Origin: Thermoplasmata archaeon
Lineage (GTDB): Archaea > Thermoplasmatota > Thermoplasmata > Thermoplasmatales > Thermoplasmataceae
Direction: 5' to 3'
NCBI GenBank assembly: GCA_021810575.1
Contig: JAJZIN010000001.1
Span: forward strand, 62,001 to 126,000
DNA: 64,000 nucleotides
The notes under the pieces were generated by a model that saw nothing but the letters and a program-made list of their open reading frames with translations, was not told the origin of the DNA and did not search any database. This document shows positions 17,062 to 25,558 of the stretch, in pieces. Each line of letters starts with the position of its first letter. Position 1 is the first letter of the stretch. The position numbers and the translations under genes were made by a program.

Positions 17062-20000
17062 TTGAGACTATACAGCTTAGAAATTAAAAATTTCAAATCT
17101 TTCTGCCATAGGGGCATGAAGATAGATTTCAGGCCAGGATTGAGCATGATAGCTGGTCCCAATGGTAGTGGGAAAAGCAATATAGGTGACTCCCTACTGT
17201 TTGTCCTCGGTACAAGATCATCCAAGACTGTGAGAGCTGACAAACTCGATGATTTAATACACAATCCTGGCAATGGGGATAAGAAGGTTTCCAAGGCAGA
17301 GGTCAAGGCAGTATTTGTCGAAGACAGAGATGATGAATCTTTTGAAACAGTGGAAATATCAAGAGTTATTGAAGAGAGTGGTAATGAAATAAACAGTACT
17401 TATTTCATAAATGGCAAGAGATCAAAGCACAGTGAGGTTGACAGGTTTCTCGAAAATATCGGAATCCAGCTGGACTCCTATAGCTTCGTCCTGCAGGGAG
17501 ACATAAATAAATTTATATATGTCAGTGGAAATGAAAGAAGAAAATTGCTGGAATCCATAGCAGGAATAGATGCCTACAATATGAGGATCAATTCTGCAAA
17601 AGAAAAGATCGATGAGATCGATAAGACAATACTTGCGTCAGAAACATTGCGAACAGAGATTGAAGAAAATATTGCAGTAATAGAGAAAGAGGCTGAAAAG
17701 CTGAGAGAATATAAGAGTCTTAACAGTGAAATTGTTGATTTAAAAGCCACTGCCCTCTCCATCCAGATCCGTGGAGTTGAAATAGATCTCAGTGGCCATC
17801 AGCAATCAATGGAAGAGAGTGAAAAGAAAATGGCTGAAATTAAGGCCCTACTGGATGATCTAACCAGAGAACATGAGACACTCACGCAGAAGAGAATGGA
17901 AATAGAGAAAGGAATTGGAGAAAGGATTCAGAAGGAGCTTGAAGGTATAAGAAAAGGTATAGAATCCAAAAAACTGGAAAGAGCCAGAGCAGAAATAAAT
18001 GCTTCAAACATCAGCATGAATATAGATAAAGAACGTGGTCTTATAGAAACAAATACAGGCAAGATCGAAGAGATAGATGAGGAGATAGATAATCTTGCAA
18101 AGTCCTTTAATGAGCTCATGAGCAGGGAAGAAGAATTGAAATATAGGGAAACTTCTCTGAGGGCCCAGATAAATCAGAAGATAGAACTTCAGAGAAATAA
18201 GACAGAAGAGTACAGGAAGGCAACTGATGAGCTGACTATTATAGAGAAGGAACTTAAAGAGAATTCAAATATTACTGAAAAAATAAGAAGAGAGGAGTCT
18301 GAGGAATCAAAGAGATTCAAGGGAATAGAAACAAAGCTTGGTATTAAGGAAGAGAGCCTTACAAACGAGAAATACAGATTATCTGAAACTCAATGGCAGT
18401 TAAACCAGATCAAGAAGGAAGAGGGAGGAAACAGGTCCAGGAACGAGTCCCTGAGTAAGAAATATTATGAACTGCAATCCCAGATCAAGGATCGAGAAAG
18501 AGAAAGAACAGAGACTAGATCAAAAATGGATTCCCTCGGAAAGGAAGTGGAAAGAATGAGATCTGAAATGGGCTCCCAGGGCTTCGCCAACAAATCCATT
18601 TCTGCAATAATGGAAGCAAAGGCAAGAGGAGCCATATCTGGAATACACAGATCCATAGGAGAACTCATAAGTTATGACGACAGGTATGCGCTTGCTGTGG
18701 AGGCAGCAGCAGGTGGAAGACTGAATTCCATAGTAGTTGATAATGAAGATGTGGCCCAGGAATGCATTGAATTACTGAGAGAGAAGAAGCTCGGACGTGT
18801 AACCTTTATCCCACTGAATAAGATCTTGCCTGGAAGACCAAGAGGTAAGGCCCTTACTATTATTCAGCAGGACCGTTCAACTTCCCTACTGAGCCAGCAG
18901 ATTCAGTGCCAGGATGTTTATGCTAACGCCATATGGTACACGTTCCAGGATACTGTTGTTGTCGATACTCCTGAAAGTGCAAAGAAGTATATGACAGGCG
19001 TTAGAATTGTGACTCTTGATGGGGACATATTTGAGGCTAGTGGTGCAATATCAGGAGGATTCATGAACAGGACCAGGAAAACATTCAACTTTTCTGAACT
19101 GGAAAACAGGGAAAAACTTCTTGAGGAACTTAGAGAAAAATTCAACAGTCTTGATCGTGAAACGAGAAATTTGAGACAGGAGTATGACGATGTATCAAAA
19201 CAACTGATGGATATATCAAAGAGTGGTGGTGAAGGGAAGGGAAAGTCTGATTCACTGGAATCCCAGTTAAAGGAGAGCCAGAAAATCAGGGAATCACTTG
19301 AACTTGAGATTCAGACCCTCAAGATCGAGCTGAAAAACAGTTCTGCTTCACTTGAAAAACTTCAGGATGAAATAGCAGGAGAGGAGAGCAAGAAAGCATC
19401 TCTTGAGAAGAGAAAGAATGAACTTTATATGATCATCGGTGACAATAAGGAGGAGGGGAATGATCTCTCAGAACTTCAAAAGGAGCTTGAAAAGATAAGT
19501 AATGAACAAAATTCTACCATGGCAACTAAATCCAGCAATCAGACAACAATGAAGAAAATATCAGAAAGAAAGTCAGAGTTGATGATGGAAAACGACAATC
19601 TGATAAAGAACATAAATGCAGAAACTATAGAAAAAGATCGGATAGAAGAGGAAATTGCAAGATTTGGAAATGAAATAGGAAGACTCGAGGGGGAAGAGGA
19701 AAAGCTCAATGAAAATAACAGAAAAATCATTCAGGGGCTGAAGGAAATAGAGAGGCAAATTTCAGATATCAGCCAGAAAAGTTCAAGGTTGGAGTCTGAA
19801 ATGAAGAATCATGAAAATGCTGTTCTCACCTCAAAGATAAAGATACAGAACTTCAATGAAAGGTTATCAGCACTTAGGGAAGAACTCAGGCAGAACGGTG
19901 GTCATGTTATTACTGACTACTCAAGCGCACAGAGGGCGAACAGCGAAATTGCCGTTAAGGTTGCAAAATTACAGGAAATTGGTGCAGTAAACCAGCTGGC

Positions 20001-20580
20001 AGAGGAAGATCTCAGGAGAGATACGGAAAGAAGGGATAATCTGGTTGAAAAAATTGACATTCTGAAGAGGGAAGTTGACTCCCTTATTAAGTTAATGGCA
20101 GAACTGGAAGAGGTAAAGACAAGAGTTCTTCTTGATCTTTATGGAAAGGTAAAAGTCGAGATGAGGGAAATATTCAAGAGATTGACGAGGGGAGGTGACG
20201 TGGATATGTATCTCTCCGATGAATCAAAACCACTGGATTCAGAATTGTTGATAAAGGCAAAGCCTAAGGGCACTACATATACAAAATTACAGTCGCTAAG
20301 TGGTGGTGAGAAGAGTCTGGTAGCACTTTCGTTCATTGTTGCAGTCCAGAGAATCAAGCCCTCACCTATTTATTTCCTTGATGAAATTGACATGTTCCTG
20401 GATGGTACCAATGCTGAGGCAATGGGTGAGTTGTTAAGGGAAAATTCAAATACCTCTCAAATCATTATGATATCATTGAAGAATGCCATGAGCAAGTACG
20501 CAAACTCCCTATTCGGGGTTACCATGAACAAAGCAGCAGGTTGCACGGAAATTTTTTCCAAAAGCTTTGGAGGTGAATAG
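17062..20580 (+). CDS. smc: Chromosome segregation protein SMC
   Basis: The 1172-residue protein has the full SMC layout. The N-terminal head has Walker A GPNGSGKS at residues 32-39 and the Q-loop near 145-150 (SFVLQGDINKF). Two long Glu/Lys/Arg-rich coiled-coil arms flank a hinge at about residues 506-670, which contains AAAGGRLNSIVVD and ASGAISGGFMNR. The C-terminal head has the signature LSGGEKSLVALSFI near 1079 and Walker B IYFLDEIDMFLDG near 1105. It is the ATPase of the condensin that organises DNA loops. scpA begins at the base after its stop, so the kleisin is co-translated. Confidence 0.97.
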   Translation: MRLYSLEIKNFKSFCHRGMKIDFRPGLSMIAGPNGSGKSNIGDSLLFVLGTRSSKTVRADKLDDLIHNPGNGDKKVSKAEVKAVFVEDRDDESFETVEISRVIEESGNEINSTYFINGKRSKHSEVDRFLENIGIQLDSYSFVLQGDINKFIYVSGNERRKLLESIAGIDAYNMRINSAKEKIDEIDKTILASETLRTEIEENIAVIEKEAEKLREYKSLNSEIVDLKATALSIQIRGVEIDLSGHQQSMEESEKKMAEIKALLDDLTREHETLTQKRMEIEKGIGERIQKELEGIRKGIESKKLERARAEINASNISMNIDKERGLIETNTGKIEEIDEEIDNLAKSFNELMSREEELKYRETSLRAQINQKIELQRNKTEEYRKATDELTIIEKELKENSNITEKIRREESEESKRFKGIETKLGIKEESLTNEKYRLSETQWQLNQIKKEEGGNRSRNESLSKKYYELQSQIKDRERERTETRSKMDSLGKEVERMRSEMGSQGFANKSISAIMEAKARGAISGIHRSIGELISYDDRYALAVEAAAGGRLNSIVVDNEDVAQECIELLREKKLGRVTFIPLNKILPGRPRGKALTIIQQDRSTSLLSQQIQCQDVYANAIWYTFQDTVVVDTPESAKKYMTGVRIVTLDGDIFEASGAISGGFMNRTRKTFNFSELENREKLLEELREKFNSLDRETRNLRQEYDDVSKQLMDISKSGGEGKGKSDSLESQLKESQKIRESLELEIQTLKIELKNSSASLEKLQDEIAGEESKKASLEKRKNELYMIIGDNKEEGNDLSELQKELEKISNEQNSTMATKSSNQTTMKKISERKSELMMENDNLIKNINAETIEKDRIEEEIARFGNEIGRLEGEEEKLNENNRKIIQGLKEIERQISDISQKSSRLESEMKNHENAVLTSKIKIQNFNERLSALREELRQNGGHVITDYSSAQRANSEIAVKVAKLQEIGAVNQLAEEDLRRDTERRDNLVEKIDILKREVDSLIKLMAELEEVKTRVLLDLYGKVKVEMREIFKRLTRGGDVDMYLSDESKPLDSELLIKAKPKGTTYTKLQSLSGGEKSLVALSFIVAVQRIKPSPIYFLDEIDMFLDGTNAEAMGELLRENSNTSQIIMISLKNAMSKYANSLFGVTMNKAAGCTEIFSKSFGGE

Positions 20581-21354
20581 ATGGAAGATACACAGCTAAT
20601 TGATCTTAAAAGGACAATAATTGTTCAGGCATCAACTATTGGCATTGATACGAGTTTCTATGAAGAGCTGGACTTCAAGGATACAAAGGAAGAGACGAAG
20701 AACATTATAGAGATAATGGAACGGTGCATTGCAAGAGAAATAGATCCGTGGCGTGTAGATGTTGTTAATTTTGTTCTTATAGTAAGGGAATTAACAACTG
20801 CAGGTCTGATGTCCATTGCAGAAGCAGGATATATAATATACAGGTCATGGGGAATAGTGTATGTGCAGGCTAACGACCTGATTGATAACTTTGGCAAGAA
20901 AGAAGCTGAAGAGACTGTAGAGAATTATCAGGATTTATCACAGGAAGAAGTAAATGATTTGGAAATGGAGGAAAAGGAATTTATAAGCCTGAATATGCCA
21001 GTCAAGCATCACGAAACGAGGAAGGTCATGCTAGTGGAACTCATTGAGGTTATGAGGAAAACAGAAAGGAGCAGGGAAAAAATCGTCAGGATGCCCCATA
21101 TGGAACAGGTTGCAGAGGTTGAAGAAATCTATGAAGTACTGAATTCTGGTGAGCCTGAGAGAGACCTTGAATCAATCATGCAGAAGATCATGAATATGAG
21201 GGAAGATTCTTTCTTCATGGAAGAAGTGTGGGGAGAAACAAAGGAGGATAGGGTAAAGTTCTTTATATACAGTATGTTTATCAGGAAGAATGGTACTATC
21301 GCACTAAAACAGGAGCGCTCATATGACAGAATCTGGATCGAGAAACAACCCTGA
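20581..21354 (+). CDS. scpA: Segregation and condensation protein A (kleisin)
   Basis: The 257-residue protein has the ScpA N-terminal pattern AREIDPWRVDVVNFVLIVRE (about residues 51-70), which contacts the SMC neck, and a C-terminal winged helix ending ERSYDRIWIEK that contacts the other head. A charged middle part (about residues 110-150) would bind ScpB. It directly abuts smc. A preceding GGAGGTG in the smc end (20570-20576) is a good ribosome binding site. Its 3' end overlaps the following nuclease-like gene by 32 bases. Confidence 0.9.
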   Translation: MEDTQLIDLKRTIIVQASTIGIDTSFYEELDFKDTKEETKNIIEIMERCIAREIDPWRVDVVNFVLIVRELTTAGLMSIAEAGYIIYRSWGIVYVQANDLIDNFGKKEAEETVENYQDLSQEEVNDLEMEEKEFISLNMPVKHHETRKVMLVELIEVMRKTERSREKIVRMPHMEQVAEVEEIYEVLNSGEPERDLESIMQKIMNMREDSFFMEEVWGETKEDRVKFFIYSMFIRKNGTIALKQERSYDRIWIEKQP

Positions 21355-21592
21355 TGAGGGAGAAAGAATTATCAGTGCATCGGAACTTGCTGAGTTTGAC
21401 TACTGTGCCCTCTCATGGTATTATACCCGTGAAGGATACAGAATCCCGGCTGACAAAGTTGAAAGGATGAATAGGGGCACCATAGCTCACGAGGATGCCG
21501 ATATAGATCACGAGAGAAACTCGAAACTAAGTGTTACCCTCATAATTGCCATATTGCTTGTTATTGTGTTCATGTTTGTAGTGTTCGTCTGA
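21323..21592 (+). CDS. N-terminal piece of a split, membrane-anchored Cas4/Dna2-like nuclease
   Basis: The 89-residue protein begins with ISASELAEFDYCALSWYY, which matches the first conserved block of Cas4/RecB-like nucleases, where a single N-terminal cysteine (here C28) ligates an iron-sulfur cluster. After a short hydrophilic part it ends in one membrane helix (about residues 69-89). The remaining nuclease motifs are in the next gene, which starts one base after this stop in the +1 frame. AGGAG about eight bases before the ATG supports the start inside scpA. Either this is a real two-gene form or a frameshift broke a single gene; the tight TGA-A-ATG junction would allow re-initiation. Confidence 0.7.
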   Translation: MTESGSRNNPDEGERIISASELAEFDYCALSWYYTREGYRIPADKVERMNRGTIAHEDADIDHERNSKLSVTLIIAILLVIVFMFVVFV

Positions 21593-21593
21593 A

Positions 21594-22112
21594 ATGTTGC
21601 TTCCTGTTTATTTCATCGTCCCATTTATTGTGGTTCTGTTAATTCTCGTCTTCTATTTCCTTAAGGCTAGAAGGAGAGTGGACTATTATGAGATGCCCAG
21701 GGGAAGGTTCATATATGGAGACATGAAAGCAGAGGGGAAAATCCTGGTTTCAAAAAGATATGGCCTGTCGGGTAAGCCGGATAGAGTAATAGAAAACAGT
21801 GGGCAAATAATTCCCTATGAGTACAAAAGCAGCAATATAGGCGACCAACCCTGGGAACCACACATAATTCAGATGGGAGTTTATTTCATCATCCTTCAGG
21901 AGCTTTACCCTGAAAATATGATCCAGTACGGTGTTATAAAATACCGGAACAGATCGTTCTATATCAATAACAGTCCAGAATTGAAGGACAGGGTACTTGC
22001 AAGAGCTCAACTTATCAGGAGGGTGAGAGGTGTCCCTAACAGGAATCATGATAACCCCGGAAGATGCGTGAACTGCAAGTACAGGAGTATATGTAGGGAA
22101 AGATTAAGATAG
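21594..22112 (+). CDS. C-terminal piece of the split Cas4/Dna2-like nuclease (catalytic core)
   Basis: The 172-residue protein begins with a membrane helix (residues 3-23) and a basic turn KARRR. It then has RecB/Cas4 motifs: GKPDRVIE with D63, IPYEYKSS with E76-x-K78, and IIQMGVYFIILQE as the QxxxY motif. The C-terminus carries C158-x2-C161-x5-C167, the three-cysteine part of the Cas4-type iron-sulfur cluster. All catalytic residues are present, so this half looks active. The fourth cysteine would have to come from the previous protein. The product should sit at the cytoplasmic face of the membrane. No cas1, cas2 or repeat array is nearby; the context is condensin. Confidence 0.78.
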   Translation: MLLPVYFIVPFIVVLLILVFYFLKARRRVDYYEMPRGRFIYGDMKAEGKILVSKRYGLSGKPDRVIENSGQIIPYEYKSSNIGDQPWEPHIIQMGVYFIILQELYPENMIQYGVIKYRNRSFYINNSPELKDRVLARAQLIRRVRGVPNRNHDNPGRCVNCKYRSICRERLR

Positions 22113-22131
22113 ATAATTTGATGCCTATATA

Positions 22132-23118
22132 TTGTTGAATCTTGATACTTCCCTTTTTGAAGAAATTGTAACAGAAAGTGAGTTTGAGGCCCTTGAAAAA
22201 AACTGCAAGGGATATCATGGCGTGGAACCCTCAGGCATACCCCATATAGGACATATTCTGGTTATAGGTACCAGGATCAAGGGGATGATGAAAGCCGGTA
22301 TCAGGATGCAGATACTGCTTGCTGACTGGCATGCCATGGTTAACGATAAACTGGGCGGAGACCTGGAGCGTATAAGACAGAGCGGAGAACTTCTGAAAAA
22401 AGCCTACGAGATAGAAATGGGTGATTTGAAACCTGAATTTATTTGGGCATCCGACCTGATAGATAAGAGCAGTTACATGGAAGGGATCATCCGGACTGCA
22501 AAACAGACAACTCTTTCTAGGTTGAAACGTGCTCTCCCCATAATGGGAAGAGATGAGTCTGATGCCGAGTCCGATTTCAGCAAATACCTTTATCCAGTGA
22601 TGCAGGTAAACGATATATTTGAACTGGATCTTGACGTTGCGCTGGGTGGGATGGATCAGAGACATGCTCACATGCTTGCAAGGGATATTGCGGAAAAGAT
22701 GAACAGAAAAAAGGTTGTATCCATGCACTCACCACTTCTCGGAAGCCTGAAGGGAACTGGAAGAATGGATACTTTCAAGAAGATGTCAAAAAGTGATCCT
22801 GACAGCGCTATCCTAATGACAGACTCTGAAGAGGACATAAGAAGGAAGATAAGAAATTCTTTCTGTCCAATGGGGACATCGGAAGGGAACCCAATTATGG
22901 ATATAATGAAGATAATTATATTTCCTTCAATGAAGGAAGTAACTATACACAGGCCAGAGAAGAAAGGCGGAGACATAATATTCAATAATTACAGTTCTCT
23001 AGAGGTTATGTATAATGCTGGTTCGATTCATCCAATGGACCTCAAGGAGTCCGTATCTGATAACCTGTCAGTAATGATGAAGCCCTTCTCTGTACTGAGG
23101 GATTATCTAGAAAAATGA
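22132..23118 (+). CDS. tyrS: Tyrosyl-tRNA synthetase
   Basis: The 328-residue class I synthetase has the HIGH motif in GVEPSGIPHIGHILV and KKMSKSDPDSAILM as the KMSKS loop. YPVMQVNDIFELDLDVALGG and GMDQRHAHMLARDIAEKM are typical of the archaeal/eukaryal TyrRS. TrpRS was considered but its loop is normally KMSxS with a different N-terminal part. No ATG lies before the conserved region, so translation begins at TTG 22132 or TTG 22135. The gene closes the smc-scpA-nuclease series, and its stop overlaps FEN-1 by 12 bases. Confidence 0.93.
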   Translation: MLNLDTSLFEEIVTESEFEALEKNCKGYHGVEPSGIPHIGHILVIGTRIKGMMKAGIRMQILLADWHAMVNDKLGGDLERIRQSGELLKKAYEIEMGDLKPEFIWASDLIDKSSYMEGIIRTAKQTTLSRLKRALPIMGRDESDAESDFSKYLYPVMQVNDIFELDLDVALGGMDQRHAHMLARDIAEKMNRKKVVSMHSPLLGSLKGTGRMDTFKKMSKSDPDSAILMTDSEEDIRRKIRNSFCPMGTSEGNPIMDIMKIIIFPSMKEVTIHRPEKKGGDIIFNNYSSLEVMYNAGSIHPMDLKESVSDNLSVMMKPFSVLRDYLEK

Positions 23119-24126
23119 ATCAAGACTGGACTGGTTTCCCTTCTGAAGGCTTGTTTTCAGTTTTTCTATGAATGGTCTTACCCTGTTTTCACCGAAGTTG
23201 TGAAGATCGCAGAGAAACGAGTATATTTTTTCTTCTTCAGGCTTTCCGAATGAGACGCTGAAATCATCCGTTACCTCTGGCTCAAGGAATAGTTTTCTCA
23301 CCTCTTCGTATTGAGGTATCCTGTAACCCTTCTCCTTGATGACCATCTCCAGGTTTCCGTGCTTCTGGATCAGGTTCAATGCTGTCTTTGGGCCGACTCT
23401 CTCAACTCCACTGTTGAAATCCGTTCCAACCATTATGGCTATATCTACCAGCTGACTCCTTGTTATATTCATACCGGTGAGATTCTCCTTCAGATCTATG
23501 TATTCCGGGTCCACAGTAACGTAGATGTTCCTGCTCGAAACCCTTCTCTTTCCATATATGGTGAAATTCCTCAAAACCTCCCTTGCACCGAACAACAGGC
23601 AGTCATAATCCTGTGAGATGACTGCATTTACCTTTCCTGTAGAACTCATGTATGATGCCTGGCACTCCCCTTCAGAAGGAGCCTGTACATATGGCAATCC
23701 CATATATGTGAGTAGTTGCTTGCTTTCATCAATCATGTCCTTTGTGATGTGATTTATACTTCTCTTCAACCTTGCAATTTTTTCCCTGTCTGAAGTCATG
23801 ATTGCCTTTTCCAGTTCCCTTTCTGAGTTCTCCTTTATTGCCTTCCTCTCCTCGAGTGTTCTCAGTTTCATTGGGGACGGCTTGCCATCGAAAACGTATA
23901 CAGGTTTAAGACCCTCTTCCATGAGTGATATTGTCCGGTAAAACAGACCGCTTAGATGGGATGTTACCTTTCCAGAAGAATCCATCAATGGTGTCCCGTC
24001 TGGCTGCCTTATTGCACTGAGGAACTGGTAGATCTGATTGTAAGCATCCACTGAAACTGTATTATTTGAGAAATCCTTTATATGAGTTTTGTGTTTTATC
24101 AGGATGGGCTCAAGATTAACTCCCAT
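23107..24126 (-). CDS. fen: Flap endonuclease FEN-1
   Basis: The 339-residue protein begins MGVNLEPIL, the processed start typical for FEN-1, so the ATG at 24126 is preferred over the one six bases upstream. It has the N-domain acidic site (VYVFDGKPSPMK), the I-domain (APSEGECQASYMSS, ISQDYDCLLFGA) and the helix-hairpin-helix region MVGTDFNSGVERVGPKTAL. The last eight residues QSSLDSFF form a PIP box that binds PCNA. It removes 5' flaps during Okazaki fragment maturation and repair. It lies near radB on the same strand, a replication/repair grouping. Confidence 0.96.
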   Translation of the reverse strand: MGVNLEPILIKHKTHIKDFSNNTVSVDAYNQIYQFLSAIRQPDGTPLMDSSGKVTSHLSGLFYRTISLMEEGLKPVYVFDGKPSPMKLRTLEERKAIKENSERELEKAIMTSDREKIARLKRSINHITKDMIDESKQLLTYMGLPYVQAPSEGECQASYMSSTGKVNAVISQDYDCLLFGAREVLRNFTIYGKRRVSSRNIYVTVDPEYIDLKENLTGMNITRSQLVDIAIMVGTDFNSGVERVGPKTALNLIQKHGNLEMVIKEKGYRIPQYEEVRKLFLEPEVTDDFSVSFGKPEEEKIYSFLCDLHNFGENRVRPFIEKLKTSLQKGNQSSLDSFF

Positions 24127-24183
24127 GTACATCCATATGTGTGCCAGTATGTAAATCTTTTTGAAAGGCCTTGAGTTGAGAAT

Positions 24184-24876
24184 TCATGCCTCTGTACATG
24201 ACAGGCCTGTACTGTTGATGAATATTTCAATGGCTTTTCCGTCCAGTATTGACCTGTGCTTCACTATTTTCACTTCCCTACCGGTTCCCCTTGACCGCCT
24301 GATCGAAAGTATTGTCTTTGAGAAATGATTCAGGAGATACCCCCCATATGGAGTGATCTGGTTTTCCTCCACGTCAAAATATATCTGGTTTGTGATGAAA
24401 ACAGGAATCTTGTGTTTGTTACATATGGTGTTTAGAATGGATATATCCCTTGATAGTCCCTGGTTTTTCAGGTTTTCATCTCTTTCAATTCTCAGCAGTG
24501 CAGTCATTGAATCAATAACCAGAAGTTTTATATCATCTGAATTCTGCATCATTCTCTCAGCCTTTATGAGACATACCTCCTGCTCACCTATGTTCTCCGG
24601 GGTGAAAAGAATCAGGTTGTTTGAATATTCCTGATTTCCTCCGCAGATTTGCAGAAAACGGTTGCTTGAGAATCCCTCTGTATCAATATATACGACCTTG
24701 TCTCCCCTGGATAATGTAGATACCGTAAGCTGAAGAGCCATGTTTGTCTTTCCCGAACCGCCCTCCCCATATATCTGCGTAATTACCCCTGGATCGATCC
24801 CACCTTCAAGAAACTGATCTATGCATCCTATTCCAAAGGGAAGTTTCTCCTCCCTTCTCATTTCAGGTGATTTCAT
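24184..24876 (-). CDS. radB: RadB recombinase paralogue
   Basis: The protein is a single RecA core without the N-terminal helix-hairpin-helix of RadA, which identifies RadB. Walker A is YGEGGSGKTNMALQL, Walker B is KLLVIDSMTALL, and FITNQIYFDVEENQITPYGG matches the loop region. RadB helps RadA in recombination. Two starts are possible: ATG 24876 overlaps the preceding HAD gene by 14 bases (chosen); ATG 24861 (MRREEKLPFG) begins one base after that gene's stop and fits the family length better. Confidence 0.9.
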   Translation of the reverse strand: MKSPEMRREEKLPFGIGCIDQFLEGGIDPGVITQIYGEGGSGKTNMALQLTVSTLSRGDKVVYIDTEGFSSNRFLQICGGNQEYSNNLILFTPENIGEQEVCLIKAERMMQNSDDIKLLVIDSMTALLRIERDENLKNQGLSRDISILNTICNKHKIPVFITNQIYFDVEENQITPYGGYLLNHFSKTILSIRRSRGTGREVKIVKHRSILDGKAIEIFINSTGLSCTEA

Positions 24877-25558
24877 TTCTCTGATCCCTGATCCCCAGAA
24901 TGAGATCAGCACATGACTTCAGGTTATCAGTTTTGAGGTCAAAACCCATGGTATTTATGAACCCCGGCTCATTGTTCATGCTTATGGAATAGTCGGTGAC
25001 CATAAACATCTTTTCATCATCTGGAGAATCCCCAACTGAAATGGAATATTCAGGCTTATAAGTGCTTATAACGCTGTTCACTACTATATCCTTCCTTTTT
25101 GGGTCCACCACAGCTTTCCCATCAGGCAGTACCTTTCCACCCAGTGATAGAATTATATTTGCATAAATATCACTTATTCCCGTAAGTCTTCCGACCCTTT
25201 CCGCCAGCCACATCAATCCACCTGATACTATTACAAGATGAAATCCCTCAGCAGCAAGTGTTCCGGTTGCTTCCTCTGCTCCTGGAAACAGTTCAATTTC
25301 ATTAAGGATTTCCCTTATCTGACTTACCTGTACCTCACCCATTTCCTGGATCCACAGGTTAACATCACGCCTCATAAATTCATGATAATCTATCTTTCCT
25401 GTCCTGAAAAGTGAATAATTGAGGTTGTTATCAACTCCCAGTCTTGAATGAACATAGTTCCAGCTGCTCTTCTCTGTGGTGAGCACCCCATCCATGTCAA
25501 AGAACACAATTGGCTTGTGCTCAGTATGGTCTAGAGAAGAGGGCAGTTCTCCCTTCAT
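24863..25558 (-). CDS. HAD-superfamily phosphatase (phosphoserine phosphatase-like, subfamily IB)
   Basis: Motif I is VFFDMDGVLTTEKSSW with the nucleophile and acid aspartates, motif II is LVIVSGGLMWL, and motif III/IV is ISVGDSPDDEKMF. The helical cap around residues 45-90 matches the SerB-like group. The substrate is not determined; phosphoserine is one option. The chosen ATG at 25558 lies inside the proS end (overlap of 38 bases). A GTG at the VFFD motif would avoid the overlap, so the true start is uncertain. The stop is coupled to radB. Confidence 0.8.
   Translation of the reverse strand: MKGELPSSLDHTEHKPIVFFDMDGVLTTEKSSWNYVHSRLGVDNNLNYSLFRTGKIDYHEFMRRDVNLWIQEMGEVQVSQIREILNEIELFPGAEEATGTLAAEGFHLVIVSGGLMWLAERVGRLTGISDIYANIILSLGGKVLPDGKAVVDPKRKDIVVNSVISTYKPEYSISVGDSPDDEKMFMVTDYSISMNNEPGFINTMGFDLKTDNLKSCADLILGIRDQRNEIT

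Noticed and set aside
17574..20357. Several long antisense open frames within smc
   Set aside because: They mirror the Glu/Lys/Arg-rich coiled-coil codons and give Ser/Leu/Phe-rich translations with no ribosome binding site or family match.
21323..22112. CRISPR-Cas locus suggested by Cas4-like genes
   Set aside because: No cas1, cas2, effector gene or repeat-spacer array is present. The genes sit in the condensin operon, so they are not treated as an adaptation module.
22132..23118. Tryptophanyl-tRNA synthetase
   Set aside because: The KMSKS loop and the YPVMQVNDI and GMDQRHAHMLARD blocks fit tyrosyl-tRNA synthetase.
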